From Panonychus citri (taxonomy: Eukaryota > Arthropoda > Arachnida > Trombidiformes > Tetranychidae), in the NCBI RefSeq assembly GCF_014898815.1, contig NW_026515546.1, positions 1-64,000 on the forward strand: a stretch of 64,000 nt of DNA, in the 5' to 3' direction. Both the position numbers and the translations under genes were made by a program. Positions 12,573 through 25,983 of the stretch are shown piece by piece. Below the pieces are notes generated by a model. That model was not told where the DNA came from, searched no databases, and saw nothing but the letters and a program-made list of their open reading frames with translations. Numbering within the stretch: the first letter of the stretch is position 1; each line of letters opens with the position of its first letter.

Positions 12573-15500
12573 ATGGCCACAACAACAAACGATCTTTTGA
12601 CCAAAAACAACATGGTTGTTGATCTTTTGAATGAAGCGATTTTAGCTTCAACTGATAAAGAGAAAGTGGTCAATTTATGTAAAGTTCAAGAGTATGTTAT
12701 TCATAATGATTTGGTGGATAATTTTTTAGGTAAGCCTTTCTCTCTCTCTCACTATCTGTCCTTGTTTCTCTTCCTGTTCATTTCTCTCTTCCTCTCTTCC
12801 ATTTTTTCCATCATCAATTTGGTATAAATTGTACGATTGAGTCTTCTCAATTTTGTATCTGATTAATTCGATCTTTTTGTTGGATCTTCTATTTTCTTTT
12901 CTCTTTTCTTTCCACAGATGAGATTCTTGGTTTTCAAAATGATCCAATGGTTGAGGTTAGAAAATTTATGGTAAATTTCATTGAAGCTGCATGTAGCAAG
13001 GATGCCGAGTTTTTCCCCAAATTAATTGTTAATCTTCATTATGCTCTTAATGATTCAAGTCCCCATGTAGTTAAAAAAGGTATACAGGTTTCGACTCTTT
13101 TGTATCCCAAATTTCTTAAATGGGCCTCAAAGGCTAATGTTAATGAGATTCTTGAGCAAACCAATGAAGTTTGGGGGAATATTAAAAGGTACATTTTTAG
13201 CCTGATTGATGCTTCGGAAAATGATGGTGTTAGAACCCAATGTATTAAATTTATGGAAATGGTAGTTATTTCACAAACCAAACGTGATCAATGGTCAGAG
13301 ACAAAGGAATTAAGCTTGGATTCAATAGAAAATTGTAAATTGGTTAATCTGGAACAATTGGAAGAAGAAGCTGATTATGTTTTTGAACAGTTGCTCATTT
13401 TCCATGGAACACCTCATATTTCGAGTGTAAATCTGATGACCACCATGCAAACTCTTGTAATAATAGCTAGACAACGATCTGATCGTTTTCTATCCAAAGT
13501 TATACAAGCTCTTGAGTCTTTACATGCTAATTTACCTCCAACCTTGGCAAGTTCACAAGTAACTTCGGTACGGAAACAGTTAAAGGTACAATTGACTCTG
13601 TTACTCAAACATCCAGCAGCAGCAACTAATACACAATTTCAATCACAAATAATTCAACTTTTAAATGATCTTGGAGCTGGTCAATCAGATGTATACAAAT
13701 GTCTCCAAGAGGTTCGAAAAAGAGGATTAAAGGTTGACCAAGTCAATATTGAACCTAAACCTAAAAAAATTAAACTGGAACCGGATGTTGATAGTAATAA
13801 CATCCCTAAAGAAAAGCTTGAACCCTCTACAATCGTTGCCCCTTTACCTCCTCCCAAAGTTACTCGAAATGATGCTAATACAGCCATTGACATTACCTCT
13901 GAAGACCTGATCCCCTGTTTAAATAATATCGCCAATGTCTGTGATCTTGTCCTAGTATCTTTACTTTCCCTACCCGATTCCATGCCTGCCCAATTTCAGG
14001 CCTCTTACACTCCAGTCGCCGCTGCCGGTACACCTTCACAGATCAAACATCTTGCCCGTTTACTGTCAACTCAATTCACCTCAACTGGTATAGGTAAAGT
14101 ATTTATATCATTTTTTCAGAATAATAATTTTCTACACAATTTTCTCCATTTAAACAGCTTTAATTGCAGATCAATCAATTTAAAATTCAATGGGAAACCA
14201 AAACAACAATGAAAACAAAAAAACTTTCAAACGCAGCAAAGTCGCACTCTCAGAATCTTTTATCTAGAACTCGAGCAAGAGTATCAAACATTTGTAACAT
14301 TTTATCTTCCATCACAATTTAAACATTAGTCCAAACCTCCGGCTTTCGAATACTTAAGAATCAATAACAATTAAGATAATAGTTTAGCAACCAGTTAATC
14401 TTATCAACAAATATTTATTATGTTATTTTATCTTTCATAGATTTTATATTCAGTTTCATTTACTGATTTTCACTAATTATTTCCAATAATTATTTTTATT
14501 TCTTTTCTCTTTTTGTATATTATTTTTCCCTCTCAGGCAAAGGAGTTGAAGAGATGGTCGAAAAAGCCGCTGCCGTGGCTAAAGCAAAGAAGACCCAAAA
14601 TTCAACTGATCAACAGTATCAGAAAATAGCGACACTGGTAAGTCGTGGGATTGCTCAGGAAGCAAAGAAACAAGAACAAGCACAACATGTTAATAATCAG
14701 AATAAGGTTAAGAAACTAATGCCCACCGGTAAAACTTTGGGTGGATCGGTTAAGGTGAAACAGTTGAATTTTGAAGAGACAACAACCGAACTTTCAGATG
14801 ATATGAAAGTAAGAATGATTGCCGATTCTGTGAGTCGAATTATTCAAGCTGAAGAACGGAAACAAATCACATGTCCATCTCACCTTGAAAGTCGAAACAA
14901 AATTTTAACTCTACTTTCAACCGAATTTCATGATCATTCTTTTAACGTGGCAACTTTGGTTCGTACGTATGCATTTGAAGATATTCGTAATCGAGTTGAA
15001 CTTCTTTTTAATCTTGTCTACAATGAGTATGTTGTCGCTAAAAAGAATGGTGGAAATTTATCTCATTATGAGAAATGTTTATCATCCGTGATGAAAGAGA
15101 TGATCGGACGTGTTGATGTTAGAGATCGAGATCACTTTTTACCGAGATTTTTCTTTGAAGTTCCTCTTCTGACACCCGAAGTAATCAATCAATTAGAGGA
15201 GATGATCACTCGAGAGACGAGTTACAATGGAGTAACATTAGGATTTTCAATTCTTCAAACACTAATCGAGAAAAAGGTCAAACTACGACCTTTAACCTTA
15301 TCGGTTTTGCTTAATCTTTCCATTCTTGTCGATAAACCTGAGGTTAGATCACAAGCAGTCAAGGTGATAAAATATCTCCACGAAACTTATGGAACTGATA
15401 TTAAAGAACCAATCGAGAAATTTTCTCTGGAAAAACTTAGAAGACTATTAGACCCATCGCCAGGAGAACCCGAGTCCACATGGACGGAAGATGTCATCAA

Positions 15501-16890
15501 AATATTTCTACTTCCCTATCTCTGTTTACTTCCCAATAATCATAAATTAATGCACGACCTTGCACTAGTTTATGTGTCCACAATTCCGGACATTAAACGA
15601 GTAATACTTCGAGTTCTTGATACACCCGTTAAAGGAATGGGAATGGACTCGCCGGAACTACTTCTTCTTGTCGAGACTTGTCCCAAAGGAGCGGAAACTC
15701 TTGTAACCCGAATTATTCACGTTTTAACAGACAAACAACCTCCAAGTGCTGAACTGGTCTCGCGTGTTCGTGATCTTTACCATAAACGAGTGCCTGATGT
15801 TAGATTTCTCATTCCTGTTCTTAATGGTCTATCCAAGAGAGAAGTGATCGCCGCACTGCCTAAACTAATTAAACTCAATCAACTAGTAGTCAAAGAAGTT
15901 TTCAATAGGCTTTTAGGAACTCAGGGTAATTTTTACATATTCCTGGAACTTTTATTCAATTCAAATTTTAAACATTAATCTTTCTCTTTTTCTTTAGTTG
16001 AATCTGGACAAAACTACCAAAGTCCTTTAACTGCTGCTGATCTTTTAGTCGCTTTACATAATATTGACCCTTCAAAATGTGATATGAAAACCGTGATGAA
16101 AGGTATTCCCATGAACCGAACTGCAAAATTTGATTTCTTTTCCTAAGGAAACCGGAACGAAATTATGACCTTCGTCTAATTTATAATAATCTAATTGTTT
16201 CTTTTAATTTCTTTTTCATTCCGTTTCTTTTATTATTCTATTTTAGCTATTGGTTTATGCTTTGCCGAGAAACATATTTACACTGCTGAAGTATTAGCTG
16301 TTGTGATGCAATTACTAATGGAGCAAAATCCGCTCCCCACTCTCCTAATGAGAACCGTGATACAATCTCTGTCCCTCCATCCTCGTCTTTTAGGTTTTGT
16401 CATGAATATATTACAAAGACTTATACTTAAGCAAGTTTGGAATCAGAAAAAAGTTTGGGAAGGTTTTATCAAATGTTGTCAACGAACAAAACCTCAAAGT
16501 TTTCAAGTTCTATTACAACTTCCAGCTCCTCAATTAAGAACCGTTTTTCGAAATGCTCCTGACTTTAAGCCCACTCTTCAGGAACATGTTTCCTCCTTCA
16601 CGGATACCCAGAGATCTCATTTACCCCAATCAATTATTGACGTTATCTTCTCACCTGATGATGAGATTAAAGAAGATGGTCAACCCTCCCTAATGATGAC
16701 CGATCAAACTATGAATGAATCAGAAGTTGATAGTCACCTTGACAATTTTCAACTAGTAAACCAATCAACCAACAACTCAATGATTGTAAATCAATCAGTA
16801 ATTAACTCAACAACAAGTAGCAACATTAACCTTACACAAGTGATCACAACAGCTTCTAATGATGCTACATCTTCAGGCATGGAAACATAA
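12573..16890 (+). CDS. Symplekin, mRNA 3'-end processing scaffold
   Basis: Nuclear scaffold that binds CPSF/CstF factors for cleavage and polyadenylation and also serves the histone pre-mRNA cleavage complex. Five exons: 12573-12729, 12918-14093, 14537-15925, 15998-16102, 16247-16890; they total 1157 codons with clean GT/AG borders. The N-terminal half is helical HEAT-type repeat (starting with 'LLNEAILASTDKEKVVNL' and 'VRKFMVNFIEAAC'). A Lys/Pro-rich linker follows with a nuclear-localisation-like 'EPKPKKIKLEPD'. The long third exon and the last exon match the conserved symplekin C-terminal domain ('LLPYLCLLPNNHKLMHDLAL', 'QNPLPTLLMRTVIQSLSLHP'). A Thr/Ser/Asn-rich tail ends the protein. The length of 1156 residues fits the animal family. 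Confidence 0.93.
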
Positions 16891-17678
16891 CAGTAACAAT
16901 TAATTATTGTTCACCAAACCAAATTAACCTCATTTACGTTTAGTTTTCATGTTTTTGATATTGATTGTTTTTTTTTGTTCAACCATTTCATGAAAATCTA
17001 AAATTCATCATCTTCATATTCACCCTAAAGCCTGAAAAAAAAACTTACACAGGAAAACTCAAAAAAAAATCAGTCACATCATTTGATTAATTGAAAATGT
17101 CCATCACAATATTTATAATGTTACTAATTAAGGCGATAAGTAATCAGCTGTTAAGAGAAGACGATAAGAAACATAATTGTTTATCTTCTTTAATCATCTA
17201 CTTGACACTTTTTCCATTTCCTCTTTTGATTACTTTCCATCCATATTTTTGATCAACTCTAAATATTTAATTACTCATCAATTATTTTAGTTTTAACGAT
17301 TAAATCGTTAATGAATCTTTTTCTCAACTAATTAATTGAATGAAGAAAAAGATACAAAAAAGACTGAACCAAATTGAAAGAAAAAAAAAATTAGCTAAGA
17401 AAATAAAATTTATCCAAAATGAGAGATTTAATTTAGTAATAAGAAAAACTTGTAATTGTTGCACTTTTATCTTCATGTACTCAAAATTTACTAAGCAACT
17501 GATTAAGTAACTTTTTTTGTGTTTCTTGTTTTACTTTGATATACAAAATGGACTCAGATTTTGAGTTTTGTTTCCTTATTGAATTCATTGTAATGATGAC
17601 AGTTAATTGTTTTTAATAATTGTTTCAATTTGCTTCGAGCTGGGAACTTAATTGTTTCATGATTTTTCATCAACTAGT
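16891..17678. other. Intergenic region between convergent symplekin and MPDU1
   Basis: 3' flanks of two convergent genes; AT-rich with no credible open frame or RNA gene. Confidence 0.5.
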
Positions 17679-18461
17679 TTACTTCTTCTTTTTCTTGGCT
17701 GATTTGGCCAAGAATTTGTTAGTATTTTCCCAATAGTAAAAGATTTGAGAGACGAGAATAAAGTTCGCCATCGATGCAACGGTGAAGTTAACGATCATTA
17801 GATTATCTTTTGTCTCTTGGATTGTGGTAAATATCCGAGCGATACAACCAAGGAAAAGGCAAGTAGCTGTGATAGCGGAACATTGACCAGTGTGTCCATT
17901 TCTGTAATTACTGATTCCTTGGATCATCTTACCACCGATTGCTAGAGGTAAATTTAATGATTGAAGGTACCACAAAATATCAATGGGAATTAGACCAGAC
18001 ATCAAACCTCCGAAGCTAAAATGAAAAACAATTTTCCAAATGATTAGTCTCCAATTTGTGTACATTTTATTTTGCTAATATTCTATGTCAACTTACCTTA
18101 GAGTGTAAAGAAATGAGAAAATTAAACAGCTCAATTTTTGATTGTTGTAGAAAAGAACAGCAAGACAGATGAGAAAATTTTCAACCAAGAGAAACAATGA
18201 TTCACCCCAGGCACTAAATGGATAGTCTTTAGCAAAAGAGTAGCCACAGTTGAGAGAATAGGCAAACAGTTCTAGTGCTTGGCCATAGAAATTGATACCA
18301 GCGGAATTACGAGCACCAGTAATCTTGAAAAGTTGCGGTAATTTGATTAAAGATGAAGCAACAATAATAGAATAACCTAAACCTTTGGCAATAAGAAACT
18401 TGGCTTGTTCAGGTTCCATTGGAATAGGAGAAAATTTCAAAAGCTCTTCCAACACAGACAT
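17679..18461 (-). CDS. MPDU1-like PQ-loop membrane protein
   Basis: Homologue of mannose-P-dolichol utilization defect 1 (Lec35), an ER multi-pass protein needed for use of dolichol-phosphate mannose and glucose in N-glycan and GPI synthesis. Two exons, 18461-18097 and 18015-17679, give 233 residues. Both PQ-loop repeats are visible: 'IVASSLIKLPQLFKITGARN' in exon 1 and, in exon 2, the degenerate second loop followed by 'RNGHTGQCSAITATCLFLGC', a strongly conserved family stretch. Hydrophobic segments alternate through the whole protein. The C terminus is a Lys-rich 'KSAKKKKK', which fits ER retention by a lysine motif. Length matches the animal family (about 245 residues). Confidence 0.92.
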
Positions 18462-19099
18462 TCTTATCGTTAGTAGTTAAGCTTTTTCTTTAAACTAAAT
18501 ATAATTTAAAACAAAGCTTAAATTAAATGGAACAGTTAAATGAGGAAAAAAATTCACCCCAAAGAAAATGGAAAACAATTGAAATTAAAAGTAAAATTAA
18601 AGATTTTAAACGTACGGAAGATCAACAGAAAAAATAATCAAATCAAGTCAGAAGAATGGACAGAAAAATCAAACTGTCAACACTATTTAAAAGTGAACTT
18701 GGTGAGTTGACAGTCATAAACTAATCACCAACAGACGATAAGGTCAATGTTAGAGTTAAACAGTTAATTGATAATTAATTGGTGATGTCGGCAAAATAGT
18801 TGAAGACTAATTAATCTCCACTAAAAAACAAAATCAACGATTAAAAATCCAACACATTAGGAAGTTTCATCTTTTCTCACCAGGGGCAGAGAAAAGAAAA
18901 TAACTTTGCTTTCGAATTGATAGAGGGCGCAGTTCAATAGAAAAGGTTGTAAACAAATGAATCCTTTTTGTTGATGGTTACATAATTGATGGAATCGTTG
19001 CTTTCTGTTTTTGATTAGAATTGTTGATTTTAATTATTGTGTTTGTTTTCTGTTTTTATTGATTCGTTTGATTTGTGTTAATCTGTGTTGGTTGGAAAA
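18462..19099. promoter_or_regulatory. Shared divergent promoter region, MPDU1 and BTB gene
   Basis: 638 bp between two head-to-head genes, so it must hold both promoters. It contains AGAGGGCGC at 18922-18930, which fits the CTCF-type core AG(A/G)(G/T)GGCGC. No clear TATA box was placed. Assignment as a bidirectional promoter is inference from gene orientation. Confidence 0.4.
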
Positions 19100-19747
19100 A
19101 TGTCTTCTGAAGGGTCTGGAAGCAAGATTCGACTTCGTGCTGAAATGTGTGCACCTTCATCAATCTCCTTGACTGATTCTGAAATATTATCTGATATCGT
19201 TTTTGTTTGTGGTGACGATTTTATCCCAGTCAAGAGTCATAAGCTAATTCTTAGAAATTGGTCAACCTTTTTCTCTAAAATTGTTGAATGTTCTCTATCA
19301 ATTCAAGGGCCTTTTCCAGTTACTCCCATAGTCGTTTTAAAAGAAGTTCCCGGTCAAGATTTACAAGATATTCTCAAATTTATTTATACAGGAAATTTAG
19401 TCGTTGAACAATCAAGAGTCAAATCATTACTTAAAACTGCCAAATTTCTTGAACTTGTCAAATTACCCGAACAATTAGAAGCCTCAGAATTGGTTAAAGC
19501 TCCTCTCAACGAGTCATTGGAAATTGATCATCCAACACCAAGAACGGGAGCTCCTCTAGCAATCACAATGTGCCCACACCCACAACCACCATCGCCACCA
19601 CATTTAGAGCCACAACCTCAACCACAATCAGAATCACAACCACAACCACAACCATCGCAAACACAATCAGAGCCACAATTACAATCATCAACACCCCCGC
19701 CACCCTCAACCCCACCGTCATCATCAAAACCACCTCAAGATGAGTAA
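19100..19747 (+). CDS. BTB/POZ-domain protein with Pro/Gln-rich tail
   Basis: Single-exon protein of 215 residues starting at the ATG at 19100 (upstream codons in frame have no ATG). Residues from about 30 to 130 form a BTB/POZ fold: 'LSDIVFVCGDDFIPVKSHKL', then 'IVVLKEVPGQDLQDILKFIY', 'TGNLVVEQ' and 'LLKTAKFLELVKL', the pattern seen in tramtrack/bric-a-brac-type dimerisation domains. After it come about 75 residues made almost wholly of Pro, Gln, Ser and Glu. There is no zinc finger, Kelch or BACK domain, so this is a short BTB protein, possibly a dimerisation partner or regulator. Function unknown; it shares an upstream region with MPDU1. Confidence 0.8.
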   Translation: MSSEGSGSKIRLRAEMCAPSSISLTDSEILSDIVFVCGDDFIPVKSHKLILRNWSTFFSKIVECSLSIQGPFPVTPIVVLKEVPGQDLQDILKFIYTGNLVVEQSRVKSLLKTAKFLELVKLPEQLEASELVKAPLNESLEIDHPTPRTGAPLAITMCPHPQPPSPPHLEPQPQPQSESQPQPQPSQTQSEPQLQSSTPPPPSTPPSSSKPPQDE

Positions 19748-19827
19748 ACCTATTGTCTATTTCCTTTAAGAAAATCATTCATAAGTAAATAACGTTATAC
19801 TTTGAACAATTTATGCCAATTGTATAA

Positions 19828-19833
19828 AATAAA
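19828..19833 (+). terminator. Candidate polyadenylation signal of the BTB gene
   Basis: AATAAA about 80 bp after the stop. The rest of 19748-20257, between this gene and the convergent CD36-family gene, holds nothing else I can identify. Confidence 0.5.
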
Positions 19834-20257
19834 AGAAAATAATTTTTTAACAAATCACACAATTGAACTTATTGTCCAAAATTCATGTTTATTGATGATA
19901 TTTTTATACATTTTTAATTGTTATTTAATGTATGTCAATTGTTAAGAATTTAAAAATGATTGTTAATTTCATCAATTACCTAAAGAGATACAAAAGAAAA
20001 GAGAAAAAGAAAAGGTGAGAAAAAAGTCAATCAATTAAAAATTAAATCAATAGAAAATGATGTTGTTAGATAGTAGACTAATTGGTTAGTAATAGTTGTA
20101 AGTAAATTAGTTTGTTAATTGTTTCGGAAAATATGGATACGAGGAATGAGCGAAAAAAAGTTGATTTTTTACTCAAAGGTCGCTCTTTCTACCATTGGGA
20201 TTGAAGGAAGATTCGAGAATTGAGCTGAACTTATGAATTTTCTTGTTCAATCTTGAA

Positions 20258-23200
20258 TCAGAATTTTGTCTGAGAATTGTTTTCTTTAGCAACAGAATTT
20301 GAGGGCAGGTCAGGGGTCACTTCGGGTCTCCAACTTTTCATCACTTTGGCTCTAGGATCCTCGATTTGAACGTCTATTTCCATAAGGAAGTGGGAAAAGG
20401 GATCAAAGGGAATACGATCATCAAAGATGAGAGAATAGAAATTGTGGCAAAATGTATCACAGGAAATGAAGTGAATATCACAATAAATAAGAATCACATT
20501 TACTAAATCATCAAGTAGATTAAAAGAAAACTAATAATCTAATTCTGTTTGAAACTGTGATTTTGGTGGGAACAAGAATAAAGTTTATCTATAAGCTTCG
20601 ACAAAGACTATTCAACTTTCCAACCAATGAAATTGCATATTATTGATTTTTGTTTTCTTCCTTCACTTAAGCAAAGGTAAAGAAACATCACCAAAATGAA
20701 AGATAATCAATTGATCAACAAATCAGTTGTGTTAATCTCTTACCAGATTGAAATTTATTATAGAAAAATAATCCTAAACCAGCGACAATTAAAAGTAATC
20801 CAATGATTAGAGCAGTAATGAGTAGACTTGATCCAAGGTTCACTTTTTTGGTAACCTTTGATTTAAATTCATCGGCAAGTTCATCAGTTAAAGTAAAACC
20901 CTAGAAAGATTAATCAGACAAACAACAATTAATAACAGAGAAAAACCAAACTGATCAAACAATTAAAGACAAACCTCTTCAACCCAAATAACCGGCATGT
21001 AAACATTAGTGTTGGTTTTTTCAATACTGTTGGTAAACAAAACAAAAGAAACAAATTAAAATGAATAACAATTAACTAATCCAATTGTTTCACTACTTAC
21101 CTGTAGTCATTCTTGAGCCAAGCAGAGATTTGTAATCTCTTGAAAGCCGATAAAACCTTTCCGGTGATCTAATTAGAAGAGAAAAGAAAAAGAAAATCAA
21201 ATTAATCAGATGGAAACAATTACGAAAATGATTTGAATCCTTACTGGTTCAATATCTAAATAGGTTTGGTATCGATCTGCTTTTCTTTCATCTAGACCAA
21301 TAATCGCGTTGTAAAGGTCATCATCGGCTTGGAAAAAGTGAGGGGATGAGGCCACTAATGGAGCGAATTGTCGGCAACTTGATATGTCCAATAGTCCGTT
21401 GTGATTACAAGTCTTTGGATCGGGATTAATACAGAAACACTTGTTTTCTGGATTCTTTTCCGGTCCATAAAAAGCTTCCGGTGGAATAACAAATCGGTAA
21501 GTTGAGATTCCTTTTACTTTTACTTTCTCTTTGTACACCAATGGGAAAGATCTGTAAATAGATTAATTGTTTGTGTTAACCAATTTTCGCTCATTTTAAT
21601 TAGTTAATTGTGTTAATTACCTGCAAAGATCAGTTGTAAATATCTCAAGTTTACTGTTCTTCTTGACATTAGGAGGAAATGCTGATCCATCGGTTCCAAC
21701 GATGTTGTTACAAGTTGAATTTTCTATCCAAAAATCAACTTGACTTTGGAATTAAATTTGATTATTGGTTTTGGTTTTCCATTGTGACAGAAGGAAAAAG
21801 ATTAAGGTAAAGATACACAATTAATTATATTGTCAAAGTCCATTTAAGTTGACAAAATTTTCATCAATCTTTTGTTTGGTTAATCATTACAATAGAAACA
21901 ATAACAAAGCCTATAGACATTAATGTTCCCTAATCATTTTTGATACCAAATTGTTGTTTCTGTTTTCTTAATTGAGCTGATTAACTGTTGATTGGTGGCA
22001 TATTATACTGGTACTTACGGTGAACCTTTCCAACTCTCGATATGAAGAAGATTCTTGATTTTTTTGGCTCCAGTGTGGACTCTGAATTCACCTTCATCGG
22101 TTGCGTTTTTCTGTTCGGCAGAAAGTCAACAATTAATATGATCATTGGCGTTGGAATTTGGATAAAAATAAACTTACATCCATAAAGAAAGCGAAATCGG
22201 TTAGATTAACTGATGGTTGTTTCAATTGAGCTAAAACCGAGTTCAGGTCATCAATAAATTCAATTGGATACGTTTCGAATAACAATTCTCGAACTGTGTG
22301 ATTAAGGAACATTGTTGTTTTCGTTTTTTGTGTCGCCAATTGGGGGAAAAGGCTTCGGAATATTTGACCCATTCCTTTTTGCGGTAAATGGAAAGAAGCG
22401 CCCATAACAGTCTAGAAAAGGAAAAGGTTGACAATTTAGTTTAGATCAATTTTCTCTCTTTCATCCCCTCGTTATTTTAATTACCATTGCAGGTACATTG
22501 ATGTGAGTAACGACGTCGTCAAGTGAGGCCGATTTCCGTGAAGTCTCTGGATCAAAATGATAAGTTTTCGTCTCTTTATAAACAACTTCGTCTCCACATT
22601 CATGGTAACCATCAATTTCCTTTACTCGTTTCTCTAAGAAACTGTATGGACCCTTTTGAACTAATATCGGCTTTTCACCGGCCAAAATTGCTTCTGGATT
22701 ATCCACATGGAAAACGTAAAATTTCAAGTAAATTGGCACATTCGGTGCTAGGAATTTCTCATAATCTTCTGAGCATTCTGAGACTACAAGTTGCTATTGA
22801 CAGAGATGGAAAAAAAAATTCAGATTTAGTTATATTATTTTGATAATAACAATTATCTAAAATAATCATATTTCCAGTTATGAAATTAACAACAATCGGA
22901 GCAATTTTGGAATCACTAATCGTTATGAATCATAATTGCTTGTGATTACCCTGGTTTCAATTGTTGATCTTCCCATTGTTTAGATGAACGATTACGAATT
23001 ATATTATCAACAATTAAGACTTAATTACTTTCTATTTTAAGCAAATTTGCAACCTTATCACTGGGGAGAAAGTTGATTTAGTTAATCACACCACAGGAAT
23101 TAATCATTTTCTGTCTGTTTCCAATCAATATTTGACGATCAACTATTTGGTTGATTAATTGTTATGATTAATTTTGGTTACCACGAATCATAGTAATCAT

Positions 23201-24070
23201 TAATTCTTGTGGTAAAAATTTAACTAAATCACGATTAACTTGCTCTCTGCTCTTTACTGGTTCAATATTTATTAATTGATTATCTTAAGAGGGTTTCGAA
23301 AGAGACAAATTAACTTAACAATTAGTTGATCAAGATTATCCTGTTTATTTCTTATCATTAGTTAATTATAATATTTAAACAACGAGACTTTAATTGTTGA
23401 TACAATCACGATGATAATTGATATGTGAATCAAATTATAATGAAAAAAAGTACTCCTGGTAAATCAAAACAGTTAGTTAATTGTTTCATTGTTTGATAAT
23501 AATTTGATTGTCTTTTCTTTCAAAACCACATGAAAATTTAATTGTTCATAATTAGTGATTAACTTTTTCAAAATCTAAATTATCACAATCAAGGTTAGAA
23601 ATTAATTTTCCATATCAATCATTACCTGTAGACTTGATTATCAATATTTACATTTAACTTAATTGTTACAATGTTTATCCAACACAAAGTATAATTAACG
23701 ATAATAATAACTTTTCATAATTAATTTTCAAGTGGTTTAAGATAATTAAAACTAACAAATGGAAAAGTAAGAAAAATAAATCAATAGGAAAATTAACTAA
23801 TTTGATTAGAGTCGATTGACTATTTTCGCATCTAAATCACAATTAGAAAGATCGATGTAAAATTAGACTCAATCAGAACAGAATTAAAATCGAAACTCTA
23901 TTTTAATTGTTGCAATTTGACATTGGAAACATTTGTAATTAGATTTAATTGTTACCAACCTTTGAGACTTGTTTTTGAATCATATTGGGAAATTGTCCTA
24001 AAACTATTGCTGATATAAGGGCAATGGCGATCCCAATGCCCCCGAGGGAAAGGAAAACAATCTTGTTCAT
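20258..24070 (-). CDS. CD36-family scavenger receptor (class B)
   Basis: Two-pass membrane receptor for lipids, lipoproteins or microbial ligands (SR-B/croquemort/SNMP/LIMP-2 family). Ten minus-strand exons: 24070-23960, 22793-22485, 22411-22178, 22110-22019, 21743-21621, 21551-21245, 21168-21101, 21026-20975, 20900-20744, 20373-20258. They total 523 codons with consistent phase. The first exon is the N-terminal membrane helix ('GGIGIAIALISAIVLGQFP'). The ectodomain shows 'VPIYLKFYVFHVDNPEAILA', 'KPILVQKGPYSF', 'NIVGTDGSAFPP' and a Cys-rich 'KCFCINPDPKTCNHNGLLDI'. The second helix is in exon 9 ('LLITALIIGLLLIVAGLGLF'), with a short cytoplasmic tail in exon 10. Ligand and subfamily cannot be told from sequence alone. 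The exon 5 and exon 10 acceptors were chosen by frame and family fit. Confidence 0.9.
22794..23959 (-). other. First intron of the CD36-family gene
   Basis: 1.17-kb AT-rich intron between the signal-anchor exon and the ectodomain. No nested gene seen. Confidence 0.6.
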
Positions 24071-25983
24071 GATTAGTTGATTGTTGACAAACTCGATGAC
24101 ACAATTAAGTAAAAATTTAGATTATAAAAGACACAATTAAAAGTTAATTCAATTCGAGAAGAATAAGAAAACAAAAAATAACTGTTGATTCCCAGTTAAT
24201 TCACCAACTATGATCGTTATCCTTGGACAATTAGAATTGCAAATTATAATTAATTACAATTAATTAGAATAAAAAAAATCATCTATGCTAAGCTGAAGAT
24301 GAATAACAATTAACTAATCATGGGAAACTTTTCATTTTGTTCATCGTTGACTCCAACACTCTTATCGTTATCAACCAATTACAATTTGATTTAATAGATT
24401 AATATTATTGAGTAAGATGGAAAAATAGACAGAGAAGAAAGATGATTTAGACAGAGACATTTTCATCATCATCATCATCCTAATCATTTTGATTCCTCTT
24501 GACAATTAATATGATTATCTAATCACTCGAGTTGCTCTTACCTTTTCCAATGGAGGTTTAAGGTTTTGCCATGAATTTAGAGTCGTGATTTTTTTCTGAT
24601 TAATTGTTAATCACCTACTAGTTAATTAACTTGATCATGGACGATTTGATTACGATCATTGATTAAATTGTAAGAACAACTTTTTCTTAATCAAAACCAC
24701 TGACACTTAATATCGTTGTGATTGTTGTGCAAGATCACAAATTGTTATCGTTTCTAATTTTGTTTCTAATTAATCTGCTTCGATTAAGTACAATTAAGGG
24801 CAATCAATGAATTCAAATTTTTCTTCAATTGTCTCATATCAATCAAATTTCAACGATTAGTTAATTGTTGTAAAATTTTTGGGGAGTTTTTTGGTAAATG
24901 CAATCGGCAAGATAAAAAATCAATTGATCACAATTAATTGATTAAGTTTAACTGTACCTGAAGGTTATTTATATAATCATCATAGACTATTAACTAATCA
25001 GTAATAATTTTCAGTTCTAATTAAATGTTTACCGTTTGTTGTCATTAGTTAATTTTAGTCTAATCAATTTATTTGGAACCAGGAAATTGTTAATTAATTG
25101 TTTGATTAGATTGAAAATATTCAGCTAATGATATTTAGCTATTTAAATTATCAAAAGATAGAATAGTTGATAACTAAAACTAAGATATTAAATCTCTTGA
25201 TTCCAATTAATCGTTGAGCGTTTACACCTTAATTGTTATAATAATTAATTTCGTATTCAAATTGATCTTCGACTCTTTTTTCTTAGATAACTTTCCCTTC
25301 ATTAGGAAAGGAAATTAGGTGATGTCCCTTTTGCTTTTTAAGAGGAAAAGGAAAAAGAAAGAGGCTTAACTAGCGACATCTGTTGGCCTGGATTCGATTT
25401 GAGTTCAATTGGAATTTCTTTCTAATTCAACTAGATGGCGCCTCTTGTGGGATCGAAAGTTTGAAAATTAAGAAACAATTAAGAAACAATTTAGATCATA
25501 GTTTGAAACAATTAGACATTAACCTGAATATGAAATTGAATTTGAATCAGCAGAGACTATCAGAGCTACTTGGGTGAAATAAAAGAGGTAATTTCATAGC
25601 GGAATAAGCTGTTTATTATTCAAGATTTGAGCAATTAACTAATTCAATTTGTTTTCCTTTGATATTATTATCCTTAAATGGATAAGTTGTTGATCATAAC
25701 TAGTTAATTTAATAACTTTGATGATCTTGAAAACGACAAAAAAAAATTAATTCATTAATTATCTTGATTATCATGTTTATCTCAAGTCAATCTAGCTAAA
25801 TAACGTAATTGGTATAAGAGATGATTATTATTATTACGATTTCCAGATTATTATTATCAAATATCATCAGTCAAATCAAATGATTATCATTAATTATATA
25901 CTCAACTGAATAATAAAGATAATTAGATCATTTTAATTCTGATCAGTGATCACTTCAGATTCGTTTTCTCAATTATAACAAAA
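24071..25983. other. Intergenic region CD36-like / methyltransferase
   Basis: Upstream regions of two divergent genes. It contains AGATGGCGC (25433-25441, CTCF/YY1-like core) and a stretch at 25270-25332 that resembles 61432-61497 in the GAPDH first intron. A 64-codon open frame at 25383-25577 has no ATG start and no family resemblance, so it is not called. Confidence 0.5.

Noticed and set aside
25383..25577. 64-codon plus frame upstream of the methyltransferase
   Set aside because: No ATG start, no resemblance, and it lies across likely regulatory motifs.
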